From contig NZ_CP016761.1 of the NCBI RefSeq assembly GCF_001642935.1, forward strand, positions 2,852,001-2,916,000: DNA of 64,000 nt. Reading direction: 5' to 3'. This stretch comes from Fictibacillus arsenicus. GTDB lineage: Bacteria > Bacillota > Bacilli > Bacillales > Fictibacillaceae. Below are positions 8,924 through 17,538 of this stretch, piece after piece; positions within the stretch are counted from its first letter, which is position 1; each line of letters begins with the position of its first letter. The translations under genes and the position numbers were made by a program. Under the pieces are notes generated by a model. The model had not been told where the DNA came from. It searched no databases and saw only the letters and a list, made by a program, of their open reading frames with translations.

Positions 8924-9208
8924 ATGCCATTAACTTACAATGATCAATTGCATATAATCAGAGATCTTCTGCAAGACCATTATACAGATTGTGCCGGTTC
9001 ACCATCAGAATGTGCACAAATTGAACGCTTGGCTGCACATTTGATTGAAAATGGTGAAATCCACGAAGAAGTAAGAAATATTTTAACAAATATCAATGAA
9101 TATAGTCATACAGGTTTCTCACATCAGCACTTGGAAGAACATATATCTAATCATCTTCCACATCTGGAATCGTGGATTAATACGATTCAGACACACCATC
9201 CATATTAA
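8924..9208 (+). CDS. ytzH: YtzH-like small protein
   Basis: A 94-residue acidic, histidine-rich protein (MPLTYNDQLHIIRDLLQDHY) that matches the YtzH family in length, opening residues and position between trmB and ytmP. A GTG nine bases upstream is in frame but sits inside the SD AAAGGATG, so the ATG at 8924 is preferred. Function is unknown. The conserved neighbourhood suggests a housekeeping role, but nothing in the sequence says which. Confidence 0.88.
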   Translation: MPLTYNDQLHIIRDLLQDHYTDCAGSPSECAQIERLAAHLIENGEIHEEVRNILTNINEYSHTGFSHQHLEEHISNHLPHLESWINTIQTHHPY

Positions 9209-9234
9209 GACACTATTCCCTAGGAAATAGTGTC
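9209..9234. terminator. Hairpin terminator after ytzH
   Basis: GACACTATT / AATAGTGTC forms a near-perfect palindromic hairpin between the convergent ytzH and ytmP genes, followed by a T-rich stretch (AGATTTACATTTT) on the plus strand. Confidence 0.75.
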
Positions 9235-9252
9235 AGATTTACATTTTAATTG

Positions 9253-10035
9253 TCAGATCGTCCCCGCAAGTTCCTTGATACTTTCAGCAAACTGGGCAGT
9301 TTCCTTTGACTGTCCTTTTTCTTTATACCAGAAAAAAGAACTGATTGTTTGTGCAAGTACATACCAATGCATTCTACGTTCAAGATCATCATCCAAAGTC
9401 TGACCATAGATTTCCAGCCAGTTATCCCACTCTTCATAAGGAATATAGCTATAGAGCAGCATACCTAAATCCAAGGCAGGGTCTGCAATCATTGCACCAT
9501 CCCAGTCAATAAGAAATAATTCATTAGTATCACTTAAGAGCCAATTATTATGATTTACATCACAATGACATACCACCATATTCTCAACTTCAACTTCTGA
9601 TGCAGTTTCCATTAGATAAGCAAATGAATCATTAATTATCTCGAGGTAATCTTTTTCTTTCCGCATCTGCTTTTGAATATCATTCAGCATATCAACAGGA
9701 GTCAGTCTCTTTTTTTCTAAGCGGTTCATCATTCCCAGCAGCTCTTGAGACTGATGGATTTTTGCTAACAGTTCTGCTACGTTTTTACTCTTCATATCAG
9801 CTGCTTTTAATTCTCGTCCGTTAAGCCACTGCTGTGCAGTAATAACATCACCGTTGCCAAGTCTTTTTGTCCATAACAATTTGGGTACAATGCCTTCAGC
9901 CGAAAGAACAGCTAAAAACGGAGAGGAATTACGCTTTAAGAACAGTTTTTGGTTCCCGTATTCAGCTATATATGCTTCTCCTGTTGCTCCGCCAGCAGGG
10001 GAAACCTGCCAATCTTCTCCCAAAATCTGTTCCAA
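9253..10035 (-). CDS. ytmP: Phosphotransferase family protein YtmP
   Basis: An aminoglycoside-phosphotransferase/choline-kinase-fold protein. The catalytic loop HCDVNHNNWL and metal-binding FLIDWDGAMIADPALDL are intact, so it should phosphorylate a small molecule; which one is not known. The longest frame starts at a GTG (10044) inside the SD. The TTG at 10035 lies eight bases after AAGAAGG and gives MEQILGEDWQVSPAGGATGE, the expected family start. It is convergent with ytzH and upstream of nothing on its own strand until trmB. Confidence 0.88.
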   Translation of the reverse strand: MEQILGEDWQVSPAGGATGEAYIAEYGNQKLFLKRNSSPFLAVLSAEGIVPKLLWTKRLGNGDVITAQQWLNGRELKAADMKSKNVAELLAKIHQSQELLGMMNRLEKKRLTPVDMLNDIQKQMRKEKDYLEIINDSFAYLMETASEVEVENMVVCHCDVNHNNWLLSDTNELFLIDWDGAMIADPALDLGMLLYSYIPYEEWDNWLEIYGQTLDDDLERRMHWYVLAQTISSFFWYKEKGQSKETAQFAESIKELAGTI

Positions 10036-10185
10036 AATGTTCACCTTCTTGTCTAGTTAGATCCGTTTTTCATTTATGTTCATTCAGCAAAGAGAATAAA
10101 TTTCCGTATCAAAATAAAATACTGCGAAGTCATTATTTTAACACAAAAAATCAATAAAAGCACTTGAATATTACGACTTCAATAA

Positions 10186-12324
10186 TCATCTTTTTACAAA
10201 TAACAATGAAAACGATAATGGATTAATGAGATACGTATTAGAATCCAAATTTCTTACAACACTGCTCTCGTTTTCAACTGCTATTTTCCAAGAGCCCTGA
10301 TGTATTGGTATTTCTGCGGCTTTTAGAGATTGATTAAATAGAAGTAATACTTTTTGCCAATAAGAACACTTTACTTTTTTATCGGTCAGGGGATGTTTGA
10401 TTTCCACTCCTAAAATACCTTCTGGGAGTTCATGCAATTGATTTACACTGCCTGCTTCATCACGAAAAACTGGCTGTTCATTGCGAATTTTTATTAGTTC
10501 TTGAAAGTACTTAACATCATTCTCGTATTTTTCACATTCATGCCAATTAAAAGCATTTATTCGATCAGGCATATTATAGCTATTCTCAACTCCATGTTTC
10601 GTACGATAAAATTCCTGCCCGGAATGAATAAATGGAACTCCTCGTGAAAACAAGGTAAATGCCAGTGCAAGCTTCTGCCGTTTTTTTCGTTGCATTTCAT
10701 TTTCATGCGGGTGACGAATTTTCAGAAGATCATATAAAGTATGGTTATCATGGCATTCTGTATAGTTGATGCTTTGTTTTGCAGATAAAAACTTGTCATT
10801 TTTACCGGCATACCCTTTTATGGATCTCAGGATTTGATCCATAATAGAAAGGTCCTGATTTCCGTTTATAAAACCGGCCGTACCGCCAGTAAATATACTT
10901 CCTTTTACACTATCTCGAAAAGAATCGTTGAAAAATGAATAATCAGGAAGAACTTTTGCTGAAGATAAGTTAGCTCTCTTCTCCGGGTCGAGATTCGTAT
11001 TTAGATCCCAGCCTTCTCCGAGCAGAAAAATTCCAGGGTTTAATGATTTTAGTTTTGATGCTGCAATATTCATCGTCTCTACATCATGTATTCCCATTAA
11101 ATCAAAGCGAAAACCGTCGACTTTATACTCATTTAGCCAGTATAAAAGCGCATCTAGAATGAACTTTCTTACCATTTTTCGTTCTGAGGCTGTATCATTG
11201 CCAACACCTGTACCGTTTACAGGATTGCCGCCGTCATCATAACGAAAATAATAGCCTGGAACTAGCTTCTCAAAAGATGACTCTTCCAATTTATATACAT
11301 GATTAAATACAACATCCAAGATAACAGAAAGCCCGTTGTCCTGGAGTGTTCGAATTAAAGTTTTCAGCTCTTTGATCCTGCATACCGGGTTATTTGGTTC
11401 CGTTGCGTAAGATCCTTCTGGAGCAAAGAAATGAACAGGATCATACCCCCAGTTATATTGGGTATTTGGTTTTGTTTCATCTACACTTCCAAAATCCGCG
11501 ACCGGCATTAACTGTACATGCGTAATGCCCAAGCTTGTTAAATAATCCAGCCCCGTAATATTTCCTTTGGATGTTTTTGTGTTCTTTTCCGTAATTCCAA
11601 GATATTTACCTTTATGTTTCACACCGCTTTCAGGATGTATAGTAAAATCTCTAATATGAAGTTCATAGATGATACTGTCAATTTTCGAACGAAGGTTCAT
11701 TCTTTTTTCGGATCGCTGCCATTGGTCAGGATCTGTTTTACGCAAATCAATAACAACCGATCTCTCACCATTAATTGTTACGGAGCGTGCATATGGATCT
11801 GCTGCTTCGACCCATTCGTGATTAACTTTAGCTCTGTAAATGTACTGAGTTAAATGGTGATCACCTTGTAAGGTAAAATGCCAAACTCCTTTTTCTGTTC
11901 TTTCCATGCTCGCTTCTAAAAAATCTGATTCCCCGAATACTTTATACCTAAGCTGCATTTCAACAGCTACAGGAGACCATACTCTAAAAACTGTGGAGTT
12001 CGGTGTATACTGGGCACCAAGAAGACCATCATCAAAAAAGAGCGAATCAAATTGATCTGTTCTGACTATACTGCCTATTTTAAGGGGAATTTGGTTTCCG
12101 TTAATTTTTATCCAATAATCTTTGCCCATCTTCAATTGAATGGGAGATTTGCATTTATAAATATATCGCTGGTTATAATTTTCTTGTTTAAGGATCGTTA
12201 AGGAATGTACAATACCATCCGTTTGTAATAAACCAAACGACGGGACGATTGAAAAGGACTTTTTAGCTACTATTGTTATTAGTGAAAAGTCATCAATATA
12301 AGCTTTTGCTTCAAAGTTCTTCAA
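10186..12324 (-). CDS. amyX: Type I pullulanase AmyX (glycoside hydrolase 13)
   Basis: The 712-residue debranching enzyme hydrolyses alpha-1,6 links of pullulan and branched alpha-glucans. It has no signal peptide, so it acts inside the cell, probably on glycogen or imported maltodextrin. An N-terminal beta-sandwich/CBM48 region (about 1-195) precedes the TIM barrel. The pullulanase signature YNWGYDP is at 290-296. The conserved GH13 regions are DVVFNH (337-342), GFRFDLMG with nucleophile Asp408, LGEGWD with acid/base Glu437, and ECHDNH with Asp526. The start is TTG, 12 bases after AAGGAG. Flanked by ytmP and ytlR as in B. subtilis. Confidence 0.95.
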   Translation of the reverse strand: MKNFEAKAYIDDFSLITIVAKKSFSIVPSFGLLQTDGIVHSLTILKQENYNQRYIYKCKSPIQLKMGKDYWIKINGNQIPLKIGSIVRTDQFDSLFFDDGLLGAQYTPNSTVFRVWSPVAVEMQLRYKVFGESDFLEASMERTEKGVWHFTLQGDHHLTQYIYRAKVNHEWVEAADPYARSVTINGERSVVIDLRKTDPDQWQRSEKRMNLRSKIDSIIYELHIRDFTIHPESGVKHKGKYLGITEKNTKTSKGNITGLDYLTSLGITHVQLMPVADFGSVDETKPNTQYNWGYDPVHFFAPEGSYATEPNNPVCRIKELKTLIRTLQDNGLSVILDVVFNHVYKLEESSFEKLVPGYYFRYDDGGNPVNGTGVGNDTASERKMVRKFILDALLYWLNEYKVDGFRFDLMGIHDVETMNIAASKLKSLNPGIFLLGEGWDLNTNLDPEKRANLSSAKVLPDYSFFNDSFRDSVKGSIFTGGTAGFINGNQDLSIMDQILRSIKGYAGKNDKFLSAKQSINYTECHDNHTLYDLLKIRHPHENEMQRKKRQKLALAFTLFSRGVPFIHSGQEFYRTKHGVENSYNMPDRINAFNWHECEKYENDVKYFQELIKIRNEQPVFRDEAGSVNQLHELPEGILGVEIKHPLTDKKVKCSYWQKVLLLFNQSLKAAEIPIHQGSWKIAVENESSVVRNLDSNTYLINPLSFSLLFVKR

Positions 12325-12391
12325 CCTGTGTTCACACTCCTTCAGTCAGCTATTACATCATATTGAACTTAAATTCATTTTGTTATTCGTA

Positions 12392-12424
12392 AATATGAAA
12401 AAGAGAGAGGGATGACCCGCTCTC
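12392..12424 (-). terminator. Probable terminator of the ytlP-ytlQ-ytlR operon
   Basis: On the minus strand a short GAGAG/CTCTC stem is followed by TCTTTTTCATAT, right at the stop codon of the small membrane gene. The stem is short, so the call is tentative. Confidence 0.55.
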
Positions 12425-12425
12425 A

Positions 12426-12626
12426 TTAATTATTTAAGTATTTATTTCTAAGAATTCTTCCCGCGATTACCAAAGCTGCATAAAGGATAATTGGAATAAT
12501 AATACCCCACATAAGGTTATCGTTTGTGACTTCTGACACCCATTCTTTTATGCCAGGTTTTTTTTGAATCAACGCAACCCAAAGGATCGAAAAAAGAGCA
12601 ATATTAAAAAAGTCAGTCCATTTCAT
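12426..12626 (-). CDS. Small two-helix membrane protein
   Basis: A 66-residue protein with two hydrophobic segments (FFNIALFSILWVALI near the start and WGIIIPIILYAALVIAGRIL near the end). The ATG (MKWTDFF) has SD-like GAGTGGTG at proper spacing; two upstream GTG codons are too close to it. It lies 30 bp after ytlR and is probably the last gene of that operon. Not recognised; role unknown. Confidence 0.72.
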   Translation of the reverse strand: MKWTDFFNIALFSILWVALIQKKPGIKEWVSEVTNDNLMWGIIIPIILYAALVIAGRILRNKYLNN

Positions 12627-12655
12627 TTTCTTCACCACTCAAGTATTCATAGATT

Positions 12656-13582
12656 TTAAACTTTTATCGGTACAGACAGAGGATTTATTTCAATGGAAAC
12701 TGGTGTTGTTCCTTTATATTCACCATCCGCATGAATCGCAACTGGTCTATTAGTATTCACTGTAATATTACGGCATGTAAACTGTGAAACTCCTTGCACT
12801 TTTACATGTCCGCCCCAAAAGACTGAAATAAAAAGCATAAGAAGTTTTGTTAACGAGATATTATGTACAACACACACATCCAGTCTTCCATCGTTGTAAC
12901 GAGCCTCCGGGCATATTTTCATACCCCCTCCATAATAGGGCATGTTTCCAACCGCTACAAGCCATACCGTATCAAAAGTATGCACCTGCCCATCGATCTC
13001 AAGTTCCACAGAAGCTGGTTTAAAGGATTTCAAAACTTTAAAAAGTGTAATAACATATGCAAAAGTTCCTAATCTCATCCTGTGAAGAACTTTTTTGTAA
13101 CGAGCTTCATTTGTATATCTGGCAACTTCTCCGTCAAGGCCGATTCCAATCGCACTTAAAAAAACTTGATCCTTCATGCTTCTTCCGATCATATGGATAA
13201 GCCCGGCATCACTTTTGATTAACCTGTTTCTTTTTAAATAGGCAATTTGACTTTTACTGCCTTTGATTTTTTTTGCAAGTACACGAACAATGTCATTTCC
13301 TGAACCACCCGAAATAAAGCCAAGAGGGATTTCAGGGTGATCTTTTATCCCATTGAACACCTCATGGATTGTCCCATCTCCGCCTACCGCGATGATAGCT
13401 TTAATAGAATCTTTGTTTATGTAAATTATTTTCTTAGCTATTTCAACAGCATGGCCTTTGTGCTCTGTATAGAAAGTTCGATATGAAATCTCTTCTTTAT
13501 CTAAATCCTTTTTTAACCGATTGAATGCTCTCACTGCTTTTGAGTTATTCGTATTAATTATAAAAAAGTATCTTTTCATCAT
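12656..13582 (-). CDS. ytlR: Diacylglycerol/lipid kinase family protein YtlR
   Basis: The 308-residue protein has the diacylglycerol kinase catalytic domain: VGGDGTIHEVFNG (66-78) and SGGSGNDIVR (91-100), followed by the two-lobe C-terminal fold with MKICPEARYNDGRLDVCVV. The family phosphorylates lipids with ATP; YtlR is one of several paralogues in B. subtilis and its lipid substrate is not defined here. Two adjacent ATG codons follow SD GAGG. It lies 46 bp after ytlQ in the ytlP-ytlQ-ytlR operon. Confidence 0.9.
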   Translation of the reverse strand: MMKRYFFIINTNNSKAVRAFNRLKKDLDKEEISYRTFYTEHKGHAVEIAKKIIYINKDSIKAIIAVGGDGTIHEVFNGIKDHPEIPLGFISGGSGNDIVRVLAKKIKGSKSQIAYLKRNRLIKSDAGLIHMIGRSMKDQVFLSAIGIGLDGEVARYTNEARYKKVLHRMRLGTFAYVITLFKVLKSFKPASVELEIDGQVHTFDTVWLVAVGNMPYYGGGMKICPEARYNDGRLDVCVVHNISLTKLLMLFISVFWGGHVKVQGVSQFTCRNITVNTNRPVAIHADGEYKGTTPVSIEINPLSVPIKV

Positions 13583-13627
13583 TTAAGTCCTCGATTGTTT
13601 GTTTTACAATCAATTCGACAATATGTA

Positions 13628-14410
13628 TCAAATTCCTTCAAAACTTAACTCAGACTCGTTTGTTAAAGGATCTTTTCTATAAAGAGAATTCGTCACACCG
13701 ATTCCTAAGATATCCGCAACAAATTTTAATTGCTGACTCTTCACTGGTGCAGGTTCATGGATGATCTTCATATGCCATTCTTTAAAATTCCGTTTATCAA
13801 CGTAGTTTATTTTTCTCCAGTCGTTTGAAAGATCTATAAATGCATCCGGTGCTATTATGGTTTGCTGGATTGAAAGCTGTTCTTTATATAGTTCAGTCCA
13901 TCCTTTGATTATACTGTTCATCCTCTCAAGCCTGACAACCGGACTTAATCTTGTTTCTTTTTGCTCTGGACTGACATTTTTCCAAAAGCGCTTATTCTCC
14001 GCTTCCTGCCAAATCCCTTCACCGCTCAGCCAGACAATAAGTGATATCATTGCAGGGCCTGCTAAAATTACATCAAGTTCAACCGGAGCACTTTTAATCC
14101 GTAATACTGGCTCATAAAATAAAAAGTAATTATCAGGGATTTCTTGTGTCAGAAATTGTAGCTGCTGGTCTCTTATATATTTCTGATCAACGTTCGAAAC
14201 TTCTTTTACAGTAGAAGTTGCCCAGTTCATTTGATTTTGAAAAAGGGTTCTTCTGAATTCCTTATGCAAAAGTTTACGGCTCTCTTCTTCATTGCCAGGA
14301 AAAAAAGCTTTCCAGCGGTTTTCCTTAATACGCATAAATAGAGATTGATAATGATAAAGGTTCTTTTCATACCGTGAAACATAATCTTGTATTTTAACAA
14401 GCTGTGCCAT
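13628..14410 (-). CDS. ytlQ: YtlQ-like protein of unknown function
   Basis: The 260-residue protein is assigned mainly by position between ytlP and ytlR. The central segment PVELDVILAGPAMISLIVWL recalls the core of NERD/PD-(D/E)xK nuclease-like domains. However, the Glu-x-Lys that would follow in an active nuclease is not there, so an inactive nuclease-like fold is only a guess. No signal peptide or membrane segment is seen. It starts 25 bp after ytlP with SD GGAGGGG. Function unknown. Confidence 0.78.
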   Translation of the reverse strand: MAQLVKIQDYVSRYEKNLYHYQSLFMRIKENRWKAFFPGNEEESRKLLHKEFRRTLFQNQMNWATSTVKEVSNVDQKYIRDQQLQFLTQEIPDNYFLFYEPVLRIKSAPVELDVILAGPAMISLIVWLSGEGIWQEAENKRFWKNVSPEQKETRLSPVVRLERMNSIIKGWTELYKEQLSIQQTIIAPDAFIDLSNDWRKINYVDKRNFKEWHMKIIHEPAPVKSQQLKFVADILGIGVTNSLYRKDPLTNESELSFEGI

Positions 14411-14434
14411 TCTTTTTTCCCCTCCTCCTGCTGC

Positions 14435-14995
14435 TTATCTAGTTAATGAAAAGGACTGTACAATCTGATATTTCGGCTGCTTTTCAAAATGTGTTTCATA
14501 TAGAACAACATTTTCTGCCAGGAATTGAATTTCCCTCCCATAAATATCCCACCATTTTTCTGAATCAACAGGCAGTGCTGATGAATCTAAATGTTTTCGT
14601 GCAAGTGTAATATGAGGAGAGTAGGATCTTTTCTCTAAGGTGAAATCAGCCTGCCTGCATGCAAATGCCACTTGTTTTTGAAGGTTATATAATTTAACCT
14701 GTTCTTCAACACCAGTCCAAAAGATTCTTGGGTTCTCTTTGTTTCCAAAGAAACCAAAATGGTTAATGTTTAATGCAAAGGCTTCATACTTTTGCACGGT
14801 CTCTTGTAATAAAGGATTCAATATCATTAATTGATCGCGTGCTGCTTTTCCTAAAAAAGCGAGTGTAATATGATAATCATCGGGATGAACCCAAGTTTTA
14901 AATGAATGCTCCTTTTTTATTTCTTGGCACATTTGATCAAGAGTTGATTTTACATCGGCCTGCAGCTGCAGTGCCACAAATAAATGCCTTTCCAT
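14435..14995 (-). CDS. ytlP: RNA 2',3'-cyclic phosphodiesterase (2H family) YtlP
   Basis: The protein has both histidine motifs of the 2H phosphoesterase family: YHITLAFLG (His42) and SPHITLARK (His128), which form the catalytic pair. Such ThpR/LigT enzymes open 2',3'-cyclic phosphates on RNA ends. The ATG at 14995 gives MERHLFVALQLQ, with AAAGCGG as SD; a GTG nine bases upstream is too near. First gene of the ytlP-ytlQ-ytlR operon, divergent from ytkP. Confidence 0.92.
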   Translation of the reverse strand: MERHLFVALQLQADVKSTLDQMCQEIKKEHSFKTWVHPDDYHITLAFLGKAARDQLMILNPLLQETVQKYEAFALNINHFGFFGNKENPRIFWTGVEEQVKLYNLQKQVAFACRQADFTLEKRSYSPHITLARKHLDSSALPVDSEKWWDIYGREIQFLAENVVLYETHFEKQPKYQIVQSFSLTR

Positions 14996-15111
14996 ATAAT
15001 TCACCGCTTTCCATTATTTATTTTATCAGATATTCGTATCCCTCTATCTGCTTTTTTACCGAATAGATTATTTGTTATACTAATAGAAGTAATAAAAAGG
15101 GAGTGCAAATT

Positions 15112-16047
15112 ATGAGAGTCGTAACAAACATCGCGGAACTGATTGGAGATACACCTATTGTTAAATTAAACCGCTTGCCTCATTCAGAAGGTGCAGATGT
15201 GTACGTTAAGCTTGAGTACTATAATCCTAGCCGAAGTCTGAAAGATCGAGCTGCTTATAATATGATTATTGAAGCCGAGAAAAAAGGCGATTTAAAAGAA
15301 GGTTCTACGATTATTGAACCGACTTCCGGAAATACAGGGATCGGACTTGCTATGAATGCTGCAGCAAGAGGCTATAAATCTATAATAGTTATGCCAAATA
15401 CGATGACTGAAGAAAGAATAAATTTATTAAAAGCCTATGGAGCAAAAGTTGTACTGACTCCAGGGGATGAAAAAATGCCTGGAGCGATAAAGAAGGCAAG
15501 AGAACTTGCAGCAGAAATTCCAAACAGCTTCATGCCTATGCAATTTGAAAACCCTTCTAATCCAGATGCTCACAGGCAAAGTACAGCAATTGAAATAAAA
15601 GAAGCCATCGAAGAAATAGGCAAACCATTTACTGCATTTATTGCACCGGCTGGAACTGGCGGAACAATAACGGGTACAGGTGAAACGCTTAAATCAATGT
15701 TTCCTGACCTAACCGTTCACGTTGTAGAGCCTAAAGGATCTCCTGTACTTTCTGGCGGAAAACCAGGAAAACATAAGCTCGTGGGAACTAGTCCCGGCTT
15801 CATCCCTGCGATTTTAAACCAAAACGTATATGATGAAATTGTTCAAGTAAATGATGAAGACGCTTATGACATTACAAGACGTCTTGCTTCAGAAGAAGGC
15901 ATACTTGTAGGTCCATCTTCTGGTGCTGCTGTTTTCGCAGCTCTAAAGATAGCAGAAAGACGAAAAAAGGGAGAAGTAGTGATCTGCATGACTTGTGACT
16001 CAGGCGAACGCTACCTCTCAAGCGATCTATTTCAATTTAATTCATAA
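15112..16047 (+). CDS. ytkP: Cysteine synthase family protein YtkP
   Basis: A 311-residue PLP enzyme of the O-acetylserine sulfhydrylase group. The Schiff-base lysine is in NPSRSLKDRAAYNM (Lys44); the substrate loop EPTSGNTGIG and the phosphate loop PAGTGGTITGTGE are intact. The usual family motif at the lysine is S-V-K-D-R; here it is S-L-K-D-R. The ATG follows AAGGGAG; the GTG nine bases before it lies in the SD. A TATACT -10 lies at 15075. Exact substrate is not proven; B. subtilis YtkP is a paralogue of CysK. Confidence 0.9.
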   Translation: MRVVTNIAELIGDTPIVKLNRLPHSEGADVYVKLEYYNPSRSLKDRAAYNMIIEAEKKGDLKEGSTIIEPTSGNTGIGLAMNAAARGYKSIIVMPNTMTEERINLLKAYGAKVVLTPGDEKMPGAIKKARELAAEIPNSFMPMQFENPSNPDAHRQSTAIEIKEAIEEIGKPFTAFIAPAGTGGTITGTGETLKSMFPDLTVHVVEPKGSPVLSGGKPGKHKLVGTSPGFIPAILNQNVYDEIVQVNDEDAYDITRRLASEEGILVGPSSGAAVFAALKIAERRKKGEVVICMTCDSGERYLSSDLFQFNS

Positions 16048-16057
16048 GAGATAAAAA

Positions 16058-16090
16058 GACATCCCAGAATACGTTCGGGATGTCTTTTTA
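16058..16090 (+). terminator. Terminator of ytkP
   Basis: GACATCCC-AGAATACGTT-CGGGATGTC is followed by TTTTTA eleven bases after the stop codon. Confidence 0.9.
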
Positions 16091-16158
16091 AATGCGCAGC
16101 AGTCTCACACCTTTGATTTTGTATGCTAGTTCTTCGCGAAAAAACAAAATAAATTGAG

Positions 16159-16254
16159 ACCAAACAAAAATGGCTGTTAACCGAACAAAAAAGTGGAGCA
16201 ACCGAACAATTTTTCTTCTTAACCTAACAAAATAGTACTTTCACCAAAAGATGT
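16159..16254. repeat. 21-bp periodic array, core ACCGAACAA
   Basis: Four full units and one partial unit of exactly 21 bases occur in a row. Each unit starts with ACCAAACAA, ACCGAACAA, ACCGAACAA, ACCTAACAA or ACCAAAAGA, while the second half differs completely between units. The rest of this 290-base spacer between ytkP and the MFS gene holds only the ytkP terminator. Confidence 0.75.
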
Positions 16255-16334
16255 CCGCCTAAAAAGACACCATCTCCTTAAGTGTTTTCTTTATTGCGCT
16301 CCAATTAACTCAACAACGAAGAATCTTAAGCTCT

Positions 16335-17513
16335 TTAAATTGATCTGTGTACAAGAACGGGTTCTTGTTCCATTTTTGAAAGAATAATAACCATCAATAG
16401 ACCCGCAAATGAAAGGACTCCAAAGAACAAGTACGTATAAAAGATTGAAAATTTATCAAAAATAATTCCGCCAACAAACGTACAAAACCAAGAACCAAGT
16501 CCGTTCCCCACAGCTGAATATAATGAAACTGCAGTCGCTCTTACCTCACTAGGCGTATACATCCGAACATACTCCATTGCTGCTGGAATGAATAGACCAA
16601 CTGAAAACCCTTGAGCAATGGTGGTAGCCAAGACAATTGAAAAGGACGGCTCAAAAAAGTAGAAAGTCCAGCGAACAGCAGAGACTGCTGCTGCAAACAT
16701 CATAATCTGCATCATGCCCCATTTTTTGATCGTAAGCCCAGCAAATTTCATAAAAGGAGCTTCACTGCCTGCAGCTAATAAAAAAGCGAGTCCTACACCA
16801 GCAAGAGTGCCTCCCGTTTCCTGAATATAAAAACCAAAATAAAAGTTATTTGCAAAAATCGGTCCAAAAACAAGGAATGTAGCGATAAGAAAAATAATAA
16901 AAGAGGGCATTTTTATCAGCTTATCAATACCCTTTTTCATATCCGTTTTTAGTGACTGATTTTCTTTTGGCATATTAAATACAAACAAAATACACAGAAA
17001 AAGAACTGCTGCAAACATATAAAATATTACTTGGGTACCAAAAGTTTCAGCAAGTCTTCCTGCGATATATACCGCAATTGCGAAACCTACAGCACCGAAC
17101 AGCCTATAGTTCCCATACTGCTTGTTCTCTTTTTGAACATAATTAAGTAATATACTGTCTGATACAGGTACAAGAGCACTTTGCATAAATGAGAATAATA
17201 TGAGCAGCAGCAAGAGCCACAAATACGAATCCAGCAATAATATACTGTATCCCAATCCAGCTGTTAATAATAAGGTTAAGCCCAGTACTGACCGCGGACG
17301 TCGTGAAAAGTCGGTGATCATCCCCCAGAGAGGCTGAGCGAAAATCATGACAACAGGACTAATGGACATTAATGTACCTATTTCAGTCCCGCTAAGTCCC
17401 ACTTCTTCCTTAAAATACACACCCAATAAGGGAAATAAACTTCCTAGACCAAAAAAGAAAAGCAAATAAAAGCCTTTTAAACTGATTGAGGTTTGATCAA
17501 AAGTTTTGTTCAT
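16335..17513 (-). CDS. MFS transporter (12 TM), PPP/nucleoside-symporter-like
   Basis: The 392-residue protein is hydrophobic throughout with about 12 membrane helices. It has the MFS loop motif GVYFKEEVGLSGTEIGTLMS and QPLWGMITDFSRRPRSVL between helices 2 and 3. The arrangement resembles the 3-phenylpropionate permease-like branch. No drug-specific motif is evident, so the substrate is unknown. SD AGAGGAAAA precedes the ATG. It follows pepV by 26 bp on the same strand and may share its transcript, which would fit peptide or amino acid traffic, but that is inference. Confidence 0.85.
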   Translation of the reverse strand: MNKTFDQTSISLKGFYLLFFFGLGSLFPLLGVYFKEEVGLSGTEIGTLMSISPVVMIFAQPLWGMITDFSRRPRSVLGLTLLLTAGLGYSILLLDSYLWLLLLLILFSFMQSALVPVSDSILLNYVQKENKQYGNYRLFGAVGFAIAVYIAGRLAETFGTQVIFYMFAAVLFLCILFVFNMPKENQSLKTDMKKGIDKLIKMPSFIIFLIATFLVFGPIFANNFYFGFYIQETGGTLAGVGLAFLLAAGSEAPFMKFAGLTIKKWGMMQIMMFAAAVSAVRWTFYFFEPSFSIVLATTIAQGFSVGLFIPAAMEYVRMYTPSEVRATAVSLYSAVGNGLGSWFCTFVGGIIFDKFSIFYTYLFFGVLSFAGLLMVIILSKMEQEPVLVHRSI

Positions 17514-17538
17514 GATGTTTTCCTCTTCTCTTTCTTAC

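Noticed and set aside
16159-16254. CRISPR-like array because of variable halves
   Set aside because: Repeat half of 9 bases and variable half of 12 are far too short for a CRISPR, and there is no palindromic repeat or cas gene.
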